A stretch of DNA of 22,941 nt from Promethearchaeia archaeon (GTDB lineage: Archaea > Asgardarchaeota > Lokiarchaeia > Sigyniarchaeales > SOKP01), in NCBI GenBank assembly GCA_029856375.1, contig JAHQWX010000001.1, positions 1-22,941 on the forward strand. The letters are read 5' to 3'. Positions 1 to 5,768 of this stretch are shown here, one piece after another; position 1 is the stretch's first letter; the number at the start of each line of letters is the position of its first letter. A program made the position numbers and the translations under genes. Below the pieces are notes generated by a model that made no database searches, was not told where the DNA came from, and was given only the letters and a program-made list of their open reading frames with translations.

Positions 1-1
1 C

Positions 2-478
2 AGACAGCGTAAAGGGCATATGCGCCACAAGCATTTAGAAAAGACTTCACTTTTAGTTGCTATAGGAATCTTTATACATAACTTTCCTGAGGGTATTGCA
101 ACTTTAGCAGGTACCTTGAAGGACATGCAATTAGGCATTTTATTAGCCACTGCCATCGCTATACACAACATTCCAGAGGGAATCATAGTTGCGGCACCAG
201 TTTGTGCTGCTTCTGGAAAGCCTAAGAAGGCAATTTTGTGGTCCTTTTTATCGGGAGTAAGCGAACCACTTGGCGCGATATTAGCTGGTCTTATCCTCTT
301 ACCATTTATAAACGACTTACTAATTGCGGGAATGTTAGCAGTTGTCGCCGGAATAATGGTTTTTATCTCATTAGACGAGTTATTACCCATGTGTCAGAGA
401 TATCGCTACGAGCATCTATCGATTTTAGGATTAATTTTGGGATTTCTTGTGATGGGTATCAGCCTTGCATTGATTTAA
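2..478 (+). CDS. ZIP-family metal transporter, C-terminal part (5' end outside window)
   Basis: This is the C-terminal portion of a ZIP (ZupT-like) divalent metal transporter, a membrane protein that brings zinc, iron or manganese into the cytoplasm. Two copies of the ZIP metal-site signature are visible, HNFPEG about 20 residues after the ATG at 20 and HNIPEG about 28 residues later. In the family these lie on adjacent helices and supply the metal ligands. Three or four further hydrophobic helices follow to the end. The reading frame is open upstream of the ATG to the window edge, and about 150 residues is too short for a ZIP protein (usually about 250), so I treat it as truncated by the window. 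The DtxR-type regulator starts 28 bases downstream on the same strand, which fits a metal uptake gene and its sensor. The metal cannot be told from this part. Confidence 0.88.
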   Translation, partial: RQRKGHMRHKHLEKTSLLVAIGIFIHNFPEGIATLAGTLKDMQLGILLATAIAIHNIPEGIIVAAPVCAASGKPKKAILWSFLSGVSEPLGAILAGLILLPFINDLLIAGMLAVVAGIMVFISLDELLPMCQRYRYEHLSILGLILGFLVMGISLALI

Positions 479-506
479 GATTAAATAGAAGGAGGTAAAT
501 TAAAAG

Positions 507-965
507 ATGGAAAAAATTGAAAAAAAATTAAAAGAAATACCAGAAAGCCAACAGAGATATTTGGACGCAATTCATTTAATTTCGAAAAAACCAGGGAAAA
601 AAGCTGGATGGGTTTCAAACACCGAGATCGCGGACTTTCTAAGCGTAAAACCTTCATCAGTAACCAATATGCTTCACCACTTAAAAGAATCCGACTTACT
701 TTCATGGACACCAAGAAAGGGTATTAGGCTGACTCCAAAAGGTAAAAAAGTCGCATTGAGATTACAAAAGATTCATAGACTATTACAGGAATTCTTTTCT
801 GAAATTTTAAAAATCGAGAACGAAGAGGTGGTGGAACAATTAGCTTGCGATATCGAACATCACATTTTTAATCAGAGCGAAGAAGTGTACAACAACTTAA
901 AAAATTTGATGGAAAACAGTTCAAAACTACTCTCGTGTATGGATTCCTTGGATAAATCAGAGTAA
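507..965 (+). CDS. DtxR/MntR-family metal-dependent transcriptional regulator
   Basis: This 152-residue protein is a metal-sensing repressor of the DtxR family. Residues 15-85 form the winged helix, with the characteristic SVKPSSVTNML recognition-helix region and a wing ending in GIRLTPKGKK. Residues 86-135 match the dimerisation and metal-binding domain (HRLLQEF, then ACDIEHH). The ligand cluster reads C114, E117, H118 with H90. A cysteine at 114 matches the DtxR/IdeR (iron) pattern, whereas MntR has glutamate there. The N-terminal ligand of the family (Asp8 in MntR, Met10 in DtxR) appears to be Arg17, so metal preference is uncertain. The C-terminal SH3-like domain of long DtxR proteins is absent. 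GGAGGT at 491-496, ten bases before the ATG, fixes the start. It probably shares a transcript with the ZIP gene and controls metal uptake. Confidence 0.9.
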   Translation: MEKIEKKLKEIPESQQRYLDAIHLISKKPGKKAGWVSNTEIADFLSVKPSSVTNMLHHLKESDLLSWTPRKGIRLTPKGKKVALRLQKIHRLLQEFFSEILKIENEEVVEQLACDIEHHIFNQSEEVYNNLKNLMENSSKLLSCMDSLDKSE

Positions 966-969
966 TTTA

Positions 970-980
970 CTTTTTTTCTT
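970..980 (+). terminator. T-rich transcription stop after the regulator gene
   Basis: A run of seven T with further pyrimidines follows the stop codon of the DtxR-type gene by a few bases. Archaeal RNA polymerase terminates at such T tracts without a hairpin. The assignment rests on position and composition only. Confidence 0.4.
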
Positions 981-997
981 ACTTAATATTAAATCAA

Positions 998-1010
998 AAT
1001 TTAAATATAA
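998..1010 (+). promoter_or_regulatory. TATA-box-like element for the gene at 1057
   Basis: The stretch AATTTAAATATAA matches an archaeal TATA box. It lies about 50 bases before the ATG at 1057, so transcription starting 25 bases downstream would leave a leader of about 25 bases carrying the GAGGAG ribosome site at 1043-1048. Confidence 0.4.
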
Positions 1011-1056
1011 GACTGTAATTAGAATACTTGTTATTCAATTAAGAGGAGTATATTTA

Positions 1057-1815
1057 ATGTCAAGTGATTTAGAAGAGAAAATTACTGCGATAAAGAATAG
1101 ATTTATTGATTTCAAATACTTTATTGAATTAGGAAGCGTAAAGGATTTTTTGCTTTTTACGTTAAACGCTCCATCTAAAATCGTAATCGGGCTGAATTTT
1201 AATTTTGGTAAACGCGAAAGCGTTTCTGTTGGATACGATCCTTTTAGAAAAATTTACTTTACGCAAATGCACACAAATATGTTGTCGGGTGGAAATGTAA
1301 CTGCTTATTTCCCAAGCGAGTCTCTTACCGATGAGTTAGTCCTAAAAAAAGATAACAAATTCTTCGACGATTTTTTTACAAAAAACGAGAAAGATGTCGC
1401 ATTTACCACCTTAGAAAAATTCTTGTTTTTACAAAAAGCCGTTGGGGAATTTGAAGACAAGACTGGAGGAAAACCAGTAAATATAAAAATTAACGAATAT
1501 TTCGAAAATTTAGAGAGCTTTATTAGCTCAAACAACTTACCAATTTGTTTTATATTGGAAGGAAAAGATAAAAGCGAGCCAGATTTGCTATTTACATTTA
1601 ACCTCTCAACTTCAATTAACATTCAAGATATAAACTCGCTAAATATTAGCTGCTATCTTGACAGCAAACAAAAAACTAGAGGTTTTTGCTATATCAAACA
1701 AGACGAAAATTTGAAAATAACTTTAATGGAGGATTTAAAAGATATTAGCCATTCTGAGCTATTTAAATCGACATTTGTTTTGCTTATTAACATTAAATCG
1801 TTCAAAATTCCATAG
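1057..1815 (+). CDS. Hypothetical protein, unrecognised
   Basis: I do not recognise this 252-residue protein. It has no signal peptide, membrane helix or cysteine cluster. The composition is that of a soluble alpha/beta protein: an N-terminal helix (residues 1-25), then alternating beta-like and charged segments. A Gly/Asn loop lies near residue 75 (LSGGNVTAYF), and the C terminus is Lys- and Ile-rich. It is a convincing gene because GAGGAG sits eight bases before the ATG, a TATA-like box lies upstream, codon use matches its neighbours, and a hairpin followed by T residues begins at its stop codon. It stands alone on its transcript between two regulator genes, which does not point to a role. 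Confidence 0.75.
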   Translation: MSSDLEEKITAIKNRFIDFKYFIELGSVKDFLLFTLNAPSKIVIGLNFNFGKRESVSVGYDPFRKIYFTQMHTNMLSGGNVTAYFPSESLTDELVLKKDNKFFDDFFTKNEKDVAFTTLEKFLFLQKAVGEFEDKTGGKPVNIKINEYFENLESFISSNNLPICFILEGKDKSEPDLLFTFNLSTSINIQDINSLNISCYLDSKQKTRGFCYIKQDENLKITLMEDLKDISHSELFKSTFVLLINIKSFKIP

Positions 1816-1842
1816 AGATTTTTTTCCCTATGGAAATTTTTT
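1808..1842 (+). terminator. Hairpin plus T tract at the end of the gene ending at 1815
   Basis: TTCCATAG at 1808-1815 pairs perfectly with CTATGGAA at 1828-1835 across a 12-base loop rich in T, and six T follow at 1837-1842. The left arm includes the TAG stop codon. The arrangement resembles an intrinsic terminator. In archaea the T tract alone may be enough, so the stem could instead protect the 3' end. Confidence 0.55.
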
Positions 1843-1865
1843 CAAATATTTGCATATTAGTATCG

Positions 1866-1883
1866 ATATTAAAGCTTTAATAT
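1866..1883. promoter_or_regulatory. 18-base perfect palindrome in the intergenic region
   Basis: ATATTAAAG and CTTTAATAT form an uninterrupted palindrome in the 296-base gap before the ribbon-helix-helix gene. It is flanked by imperfect direct repeats (TATTAGTAT before, TATTGGTAT after). It could be an operator or a remnant of regulatory DNA. Because it is wholly AT-rich except for the central GC, chance is not excluded. Confidence 0.3.
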
Positions 1884-1987
1884 TGGTATATTTGCGTGTT
1901 ATTTTCCAGATAATAGTTCTAAGAATTTAAAATAATAATTTTCTAATCATCTCTAATTCTATTAACAAATTAAGAAGCAACGACAAA

Positions 1988-1999
1988 AATATTTATATT
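1988..1999 (+). promoter_or_regulatory. TATA-box-like element for the ribbon-helix-helix gene
   Basis: AAATATTTATATT resembles an archaeal TATA box. Initiation 25 bases downstream would fall near 2020, inside the inverted repeat at 2003-2027, leaving a leader of about 90 bases before the ATG at 2112. Confidence 0.4.
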
Positions 2000-2002
2000 C
2001 AA

Positions 2003-2027
2003 TCTTCAAAAATATTATACTTGAAGA
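2003..2027. promoter_or_regulatory. Inverted repeat, candidate operator
   Basis: TCTTCAA at 2003-2009 is the exact inverse complement of TTGAAGA at 2021-2027, separated by 11 bases. Centre-to-centre spacing of the arms is 18 bases. It covers the expected transcription start of the gene at 2112, which encodes a ribbon-helix-helix DNA-binding protein. Proteins of this fold usually bind such dyads and often repress their own genes. Confidence 0.45.
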
Positions 2028-2111
2028 GAATTAAAAAATTGTTTGAGTATAATCTTTTTAATCAATAAATATCCACTTTATTCACGAATTACTAGAGGAG
2101 ATTAGGTTTTA

Positions 2112-2321
2112 ATGAAAATTATAACAATAAATTTGCCCCAAAAATATCTTGACGCAATTGAAACGCTCATTAACTTGGGATATTATCCATCCCGATCTGA
2201 AGCCATAAGAATTGCTCTAAGGGACTTTCTTGGAGCCGAACTCGAAATGTTTAACAAGTTAGATAGGGATTCGTTCCAAAAACTGAAGAAAACACAATTA
2301 AATTCAATGATAGCTCTATAA
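2112..2321 (+). CDS. Ribbon-helix-helix (CopG-like) DNA-binding protein
   Basis: This 69-residue protein matches the ribbon-helix-helix fold of CopG/NikR N-terminal domains. A short beta strand (KIITINLP) is followed by helix A (KYLDAIETLINLG). Then comes the turn YYPSRSEAIRIALRDFL, in which SRSEAIRIAL is the family's typical second-helix signature. The last 25 residues are a charged helix, and no metal- or ligand-binding domain follows. Such proteins dimerise and insert the paired strands into the DNA major groove. AGAGGAG at 2094-2100 supports the ATG. The upstream dyad suggests autoregulation (inference). It is not beside a toxin-like gene, so an antitoxin role is less likely than plain transcriptional control. 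Confidence 0.88.
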   Translation: MKIITINLPQKYLDAIETLINLGYYPSRSEAIRIALRDFLGAELEMFNKLDRDSFQKLKKTQLNSMIAL

Positions 2322-2325
2322 GAGC

Positions 2326-2356
2326 GTTTTTACATCTTTTTTTTTTATTTTTATTT
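2326..2356 (+). terminator. T-rich stop after the ribbon-helix-helix gene
   Basis: Several T runs, the longest of ten at 2337-2346, follow the stop codon at once. Its polarity fits termination of the plus-strand gene. Confidence 0.5.
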
Positions 2357-2360
2357 TAAT

Positions 2361-2368
2361 AGAAAAAG
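2361..2368 (-). terminator. Short T tract for the minus-strand gene ending at 2380
   Basis: Read on the minus strand this is TCTTTTTC, just beyond the stop of the gene at 2380-3231. It is weaker than the plus-strand tract beside it. Confidence 0.25.
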
Positions 2369-2379
2369 AGCAAATAAAG

Positions 2380-3231
2380 TTATAACATTTTTAGAAACTC
2401 GCCAACTTTATTTTTAATTTTCTTAGGAATTTTTGGGTCGTATTTTCTTCCAATATACTCTTTTAGTGCGATAAGTCGATTGTCTGATATTCTTGGTTGC
2501 ATTAATTCATCTGCCAAATTTTTAATAAGATCTGTATCGTAAATGCTTTTTACTGGTTTGAGCATTTCTATAATCTTTTCGGCTTGAACGATAAAATTTT
2601 CGATTTCTTTTTCTATGACGATATTTTGACTGTCTAAATCTATGATATCGAGAGCTTGTTTGACTAATTGCCTTTCAAATTCTGTGTTACTGGACCAGGG
2701 ACATTGGACGACATAACCCTCAGGACTAAGTATTAAAGCGTCTTTATCTTTTAATTTTATATCGTCATAAGCGTGAAATTCAATGGGAGTAATAGAGCTT
2801 GTTTCACCTATTTTGAGGGGAGATACTTTAGTGAAAAGCTTTTCTAAAGCTCCGATAAAGGCTACATCGATTTCTTGGCAAAGAAGATACGTTTGATAAT
2901 TGAAAATGTATCCATGTAGAAGGTGATATAAGACAAAATCACCCAAACGAACAAGTATGTCTCTAAGCGAAAATTCTTTAGACTTTTGGTCCTTTAGGTC
3001 TTCAGCAACCTTTCCAAAATCAAAAAGAACATCAATCCTTTCATAACCTCGAACAATACCCTTATTGTCTAAAAATAGAATAAATGGGTGCTCGCACACG
3101 AGATGTTCTGGAACTTGAATTTTAATATTTCCGAATTTTTTTTGTTCAAAGAGATTATGAGGGAGTTGAATTAATTTTTCAGCTGCGCATATTGGGCACT
3201 TAACTCCCACTTGTTGGTATTCTAAGCTCAT
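2380..3231 (-). CDS. Hypothetical protein with N-terminal zinc-finger-like motif
   Basis: The function of this 283-residue soluble protein is unknown. Its N terminus carries KCPIC (C12, C15), and about 30 residues later comes HLVCEHPF (H43, C46, H48), a spacing that suggests a small zinc-bound ribbon. The next segment, FLDNKGIVRGYERIDV, looks like a pair of strands. The middle (about 80-210) is mixed alpha/beta with the segment ALEKLFTKVSP and an aromatic CPWSSNTEFE turn. The C-terminal 75 residues are helical and charged. No catalytic motif is evident. From memory, proteins of this general layout occur repeatedly in Asgard genomes without an assigned role; a homology search would test that. 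A TATA-like box about 30 bases upstream and the lack of a strong ribosome site suggest a very short leader. Confidence 0.75.
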   Translation of the reverse strand: MSLEYQQVGVKCPICAAEKLIQLPHNLFEQKKFGNIKIQVPEHLVCEHPFILFLDNKGIVRGYERIDVLFDFGKVAEDLKDQKSKEFSLRDILVRLGDFVLYHLLHGYIFNYQTYLLCQEIDVAFIGALEKLFTKVSPLKIGETSSITPIEFHAYDDIKLKDKDALILSPEGYVVQCPWSSNTEFERQLVKQALDIIDLDSQNIVIEKEIENFIVQAEKIIEMLKPVKSIYDTDLIKNLADELMQPRISDNRLIALKEYIGRKYDPKIPKKIKNKVGEFLKML

Positions 3232-3256
3232 ACTTCAAAATTTGAAATTATTAAAA

Positions 3257-3282
3257 TTTCTATATATATTGAAATATAGAAA
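3257..3282. promoter_or_regulatory. Inverted repeat overlapping the TATA region of the gene ending at 3231
   Basis: TTTCTATAT at 3257-3265 and ATATAGAAA at 3274-3282 are exact inverse complements around an eight-base AT spacer. The left arm and spacer contain TATATATAT, which lies about 30 bases upstream of the minus-strand ATG at 3231, the place expected for a TATA box of a nearly leaderless gene. A protein bound here could block the promoter (inference). Confidence 0.4.
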
Positions 3283-3414
3283 ATTCGAAAATTAAAAATT
3301 ATTGATTGGAATTTACTACAGAAATTCGATAACTAATTTTAGAATAGAATCTTTTACCAATTAAATTCGTATTAGATACTATAAATTCAAGGAAAAAAAT
3401 AGGTAACACACAAG

Positions 3415-4317
3415 ATGAAATTTGGTATAACTCCGATCAACCTAGATAACTTTGTAGGGTCGGTTAAAGATCCAAAGGGAGGTTTAAATTTACTAAGATT
3501 TGACTATTGCGAAATTGTACTTGACGGGATTAAGAGAGGATATAAGCACATTGAGCTAACGCTTGATTTAAAGTACATTCTTCCAGCAAGTTTTAAGAAA
3601 AAAATTGTAGAGGGTCTTAAATTTATAAAGGAAAAACATAAGATTTCTTATAGCGTTCATTTTCCATTGTGGGCAATTGAACCAAGCTGTCCAAATCGTT
3701 TCATAAGAAAGGCCTCAACAGATTGTTTGATTGATACTGTTGAAACAGTAAGACAATTAGATCCAGAAGTTTACGTACTTCACGCTTCCGGAGCGTTAGC
3801 GGCCGAGTTCTCGAGAATGGCGATTCCAGATCAATATAAGGGCGTAGTAATGGGTTTATTTGCCGATAACGGAGTTAAAGCAATCAAGCGCTTAGTAAGG
3901 GAAACAGACCTCGATCCTACAAAATTAGCGCTAGAAACGATCGAATTTCCGCTTGAGAAAACGCTCGATCAGATAAAAAGAGTAAGAGGATCTAAAATGT
4001 GCATTGATACGGGGCATGTTTTAGCGAAATATCCGGGAGATTTTGATTTAGTTGAACTCGCTAACGATTACTTAGACATTACAGGTGAGATTCACTTACA
4101 TGATGGATTTCATATACCAAACGACAAAGGAGGTTACCAAATAAACGATCATATCGCTTTGGGCGAAGGCAATTTACCGGTGGAATTTTTAAAAGTGTTA
4201 CACGAGAAGGATTTTCAAGGGCCCGTAGTGTTCGAACTCAGTTTTGAACAGGCTAAACGGTCATTAGAATTCATTAAAAAAAATGTTCCCGAAATAGAAA
4301 TAGAACTGATTGGTTAA
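3415..4317 (+). CDS. Sugar phosphate isomerase/epimerase-like TIM-barrel protein
   Basis: This 300-residue protein fits the xylose-isomerase-like TIM-barrel family (AP endonuclease 2 superfamily), whose members isomerise or epimerise sugars or dehydrate inosose at a divalent metal centre. The barrel can be followed: first strand KFGITPIN, YKHIELTLD (42-50), YSVHFPL (79-85), VYVLHASG (119-126), LALETIE (171-177), MCIDTGHV (195-202), EIHLHDG (225-231) and PVVFELSF (270-277). Candidate metal ligands are E174, D198, H201, H229 and E274, at the positions the family uses. The substrate is not readable. A zinc-type dehydrogenase follows 75 bases downstream on the same strand, so the two probably serve one sugar or polyol oxidation route. 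An AGGT element precedes the ATG by about 11 bases, and a TATA-like ACTATAAATTC lies at 3378-3388. Confidence 0.82.
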   Translation: MKFGITPINLDNFVGSVKDPKGGLNLLRFDYCEIVLDGIKRGYKHIELTLDLKYILPASFKKKIVEGLKFIKEKHKISYSVHFPLWAIEPSCPNRFIRKASTDCLIDTVETVRQLDPEVYVLHASGALAAEFSRMAIPDQYKGVVMGLFADNGVKAIKRLVRETDLDPTKLALETIEFPLEKTLDQIKRVRGSKMCIDTGHVLAKYPGDFDLVELANDYLDITGEIHLHDGFHIPNDKGGYQINDHIALGEGNLPVEFLKVLHEKDFQGPVVFELSFEQAKRSLEFIKKNVPEIEIELIG

Positions 4318-4392
4318 AGAAAGTATTATAAAAAATTAAATTAATTGCACCTCAATACTTAATTAATTCTTCTTAATAAAAGTGATATTAAA

Positions 4393-5421
4393 ATGCCAAC
4401 TAGAATGACTCAACCGGAGCTCGATCTACTCCCAAATGGCGATAGTTCGGGTATGAGGGTTGCAATTCTGGAGGAACCATATAAACTTCTCATTGCAAGA
4501 GCAAAAATTCCCGAACCAAAAGAAGACGAAGTTTTAGTGAAAATAAAATACGTAGGAATTTGTGGAAGCGATGTAGAAGCGTATCGGGGGACCAGAGCTC
4601 CCGAATTTATGTCTTTACCAGCGAGACTCGGGCACGAGGTTGCTGGCGTAATCGAAGAAGTGGGTTCAGATGTAATAGGATTAAGTAAAGGAGATTATGT
4701 TTGCTTGAGATACGTGTGGGGGGCGTTTGCGGAATATCTATGTTGCAAGCCTTTTAATCTGAAAGTCGTCCCGAAAGAATTTCCGCTATTAGAAACTAGT
4801 TTAATAGAAATTTTACCCGGTGTTCTCCATACGGCAGAATTAGCAAAAATTAATCCGAGCAAAAATGTATTAATCATGGGGCAAGGAGTTTCAGGTCTCG
4901 TATTGACGCAAGCAATTAAGTTATTTTCTCCGAAAAATCTGGTTGTGACTGACTTGTTTGATTCAAAACTTAACTTATCAAAAAAGTATGGTGCTACACA
5001 CGCATACAAACTGCCCTCACCTGACTCAATGACAATGGATGTAGTGGGTAAAGACTTTCCCGAGGGATTTGAAGTCGTAATACCGTGCCTTCTCGAGGGA
5101 GATGGAGTGGTTGATGCTATAGATTGTGTAGCGCAAAACGGCGTGATTATATTATACGGATGTATTGGAGTGTGCAATAAGCCAATTGACTTTTTTAAGG
5201 TTCACAGGAAAAGAACAGCGATCATAAGTACTGAACCAAGACGCGATATCGATAATCGCCGGCTCTTCGACGAAGGCGCGCGATTGGTGGTGGAAGGGCT
5301 TGTTAACACAAAAGAGATGATTACGCACATAATACCGCTTTCAGAGATACAGAAAGCGTTTGAGCTTCGCGAGAAGCATCGAAAAGATGTGATTCACGTA
5401 ATTGTGGATTGCGAAAAATAA
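4393..5421 (+). CDS. Zinc-binding alcohol/polyol dehydrogenase (MDR superfamily)
   Basis: A medium-chain NAD(P)-dependent dehydrogenase of the sorbitol/threonine dehydrogenase type. The catalytic domain has GICGSDVEAYRG with C57 and the GHE motif with H81 and E82, the usual zinc ligands, and EEVGSDV follows. The Rossmann fold begins near residue 158 (VLIMGQGVSGLVLTQ) with an acidic end (VVTDLF) to its second strand, which favours NAD. The structural-zinc lobe is missing: no four-cysteine cluster follows GDYV, and the chain passes to RYVWGAFAEY. The first 20 residues before MRVAILEEP have no counterpart in typical members, so the ATG at 4453 may be the true start; neither ATG has a clear ribosome site. 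Substrate unknown; context suggests a sugar or cyclitol alcohol. Confidence 0.88.
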   Translation: MPTRMTQPELDLLPNGDSSGMRVAILEEPYKLLIARAKIPEPKEDEVLVKIKYVGICGSDVEAYRGTRAPEFMSLPARLGHEVAGVIEEVGSDVIGLSKGDYVCLRYVWGAFAEYLCCKPFNLKVVPKEFPLLETSLIEILPGVLHTAELAKINPSKNVLIMGQGVSGLVLTQAIKLFSPKNLVVTDLFDSKLNLSKKYGATHAYKLPSPDSMTMDVVGKDFPEGFEVVIPCLLEGDGVVDAIDCVAQNGVIILYGCIGVCNKPIDFFKVHRKRTAIISTEPRRDIDNRRLFDEGARLVVEGLVNTKEMITHIIPLSEIQKAFELREKHRKDVIHVIVDCEK

Positions 5422-5426
5422 TAAAT

Positions 5427-5432
5427 GGAGGG
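5427..5432 (+). promoter_or_regulatory. Ribosome binding site that selects a GTG start
   Basis: GGAGGG lies six bases before the GTG at 5439, at the ideal distance, while the TTG at 5409 lies upstream of it and the ATG at 5451 is 18 bases away. This favours GTG as the start of the TIGR04076-like gene. Confidence 0.6.
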
Positions 5433-5438
5433 ATTAGA

Positions 5439-5762
5439 GTGTCAAATTTTATGCCAAAATGCAAAATAACTGTAATAAAAAGAACTCTAAATAAAGATTT
5501 AATAGATCAATTTATAGTTGACGAGTATAAGGGAATTCAAAAGTGCGAAGTATTTGAGGATGGTCAGGAATTCGTTATTGACCCAAATCAAGCAAAAGTA
5601 CCAGAAGGATTTTGCGATTGGGCTTGGGCAGATATCCGAAAGGATATTATGACGATCGCTTCGGGTGGTAACATCATAGGAATGAAACAAGACGGTGCAA
5701 CGATATCGGGATGTTCTGATTGGTCTAGACCGGTATATTTTAAAATAGAACGATTAGAGTAA
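5439..5762 (+). CDS. TIGR04076-family small protein
   Basis: This protein of about 107 residues matches the pattern of the TIGR04076 family. It shows a start KCKITVIKR, a middle cysteine before FEDGQEFV, then PEGFCDWAWADIRKDI, a glycine pair (SGGNI) and an end PVYFKIERLE. Members are small proteins of unknown biochemical role, common in anaerobes and often beside oxidoreductase genes. Here the gene begins 17 bases after the dehydrogenase stop and surely shares its transcript. Conserved cysteines (in KCKI, QKCEV, GFCDW and SGCSD) could bind metal, but that is inference. The start is taken as GTG 5439 from the ribosome site. It ends six bases from the stop of the convergent glycoside hydrolase gene. 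Confidence 0.82.
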   Translation: MSNFMPKCKITVIKRTLNKDLIDQFIVDEYKGIQKCEVFEDGQEFVIDPNQAKVPEGFCDWAWADIRKDIMTIASGGNIIGMKQDGATISGCSDWSRPVYFKIERLE

Positions 5763-5768
5763 GAGCAG

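Noticed and set aside
2112..2321. Ribbon-helix-helix protein as an antitoxin
   Set aside because: No small toxin-like gene is adjacent on the same strand; the neighbours are an unrelated 252-residue gene and a convergent zinc-finger-like gene.
4695..5177. Long minus-strand open frame of about 160 codons inside the dehydrogenase gene
   Set aside because: It lies wholly within a well-supported gene on the other strand, its translation has no family pattern, and no start signal was seen.
5409..5438. TTG at 5409 as start of the TIGR04076 gene
   Set aside because: It would overlap the dehydrogenase stop region, and the strong GGAGGG site lies downstream of it, correctly placed for GTG 5439.
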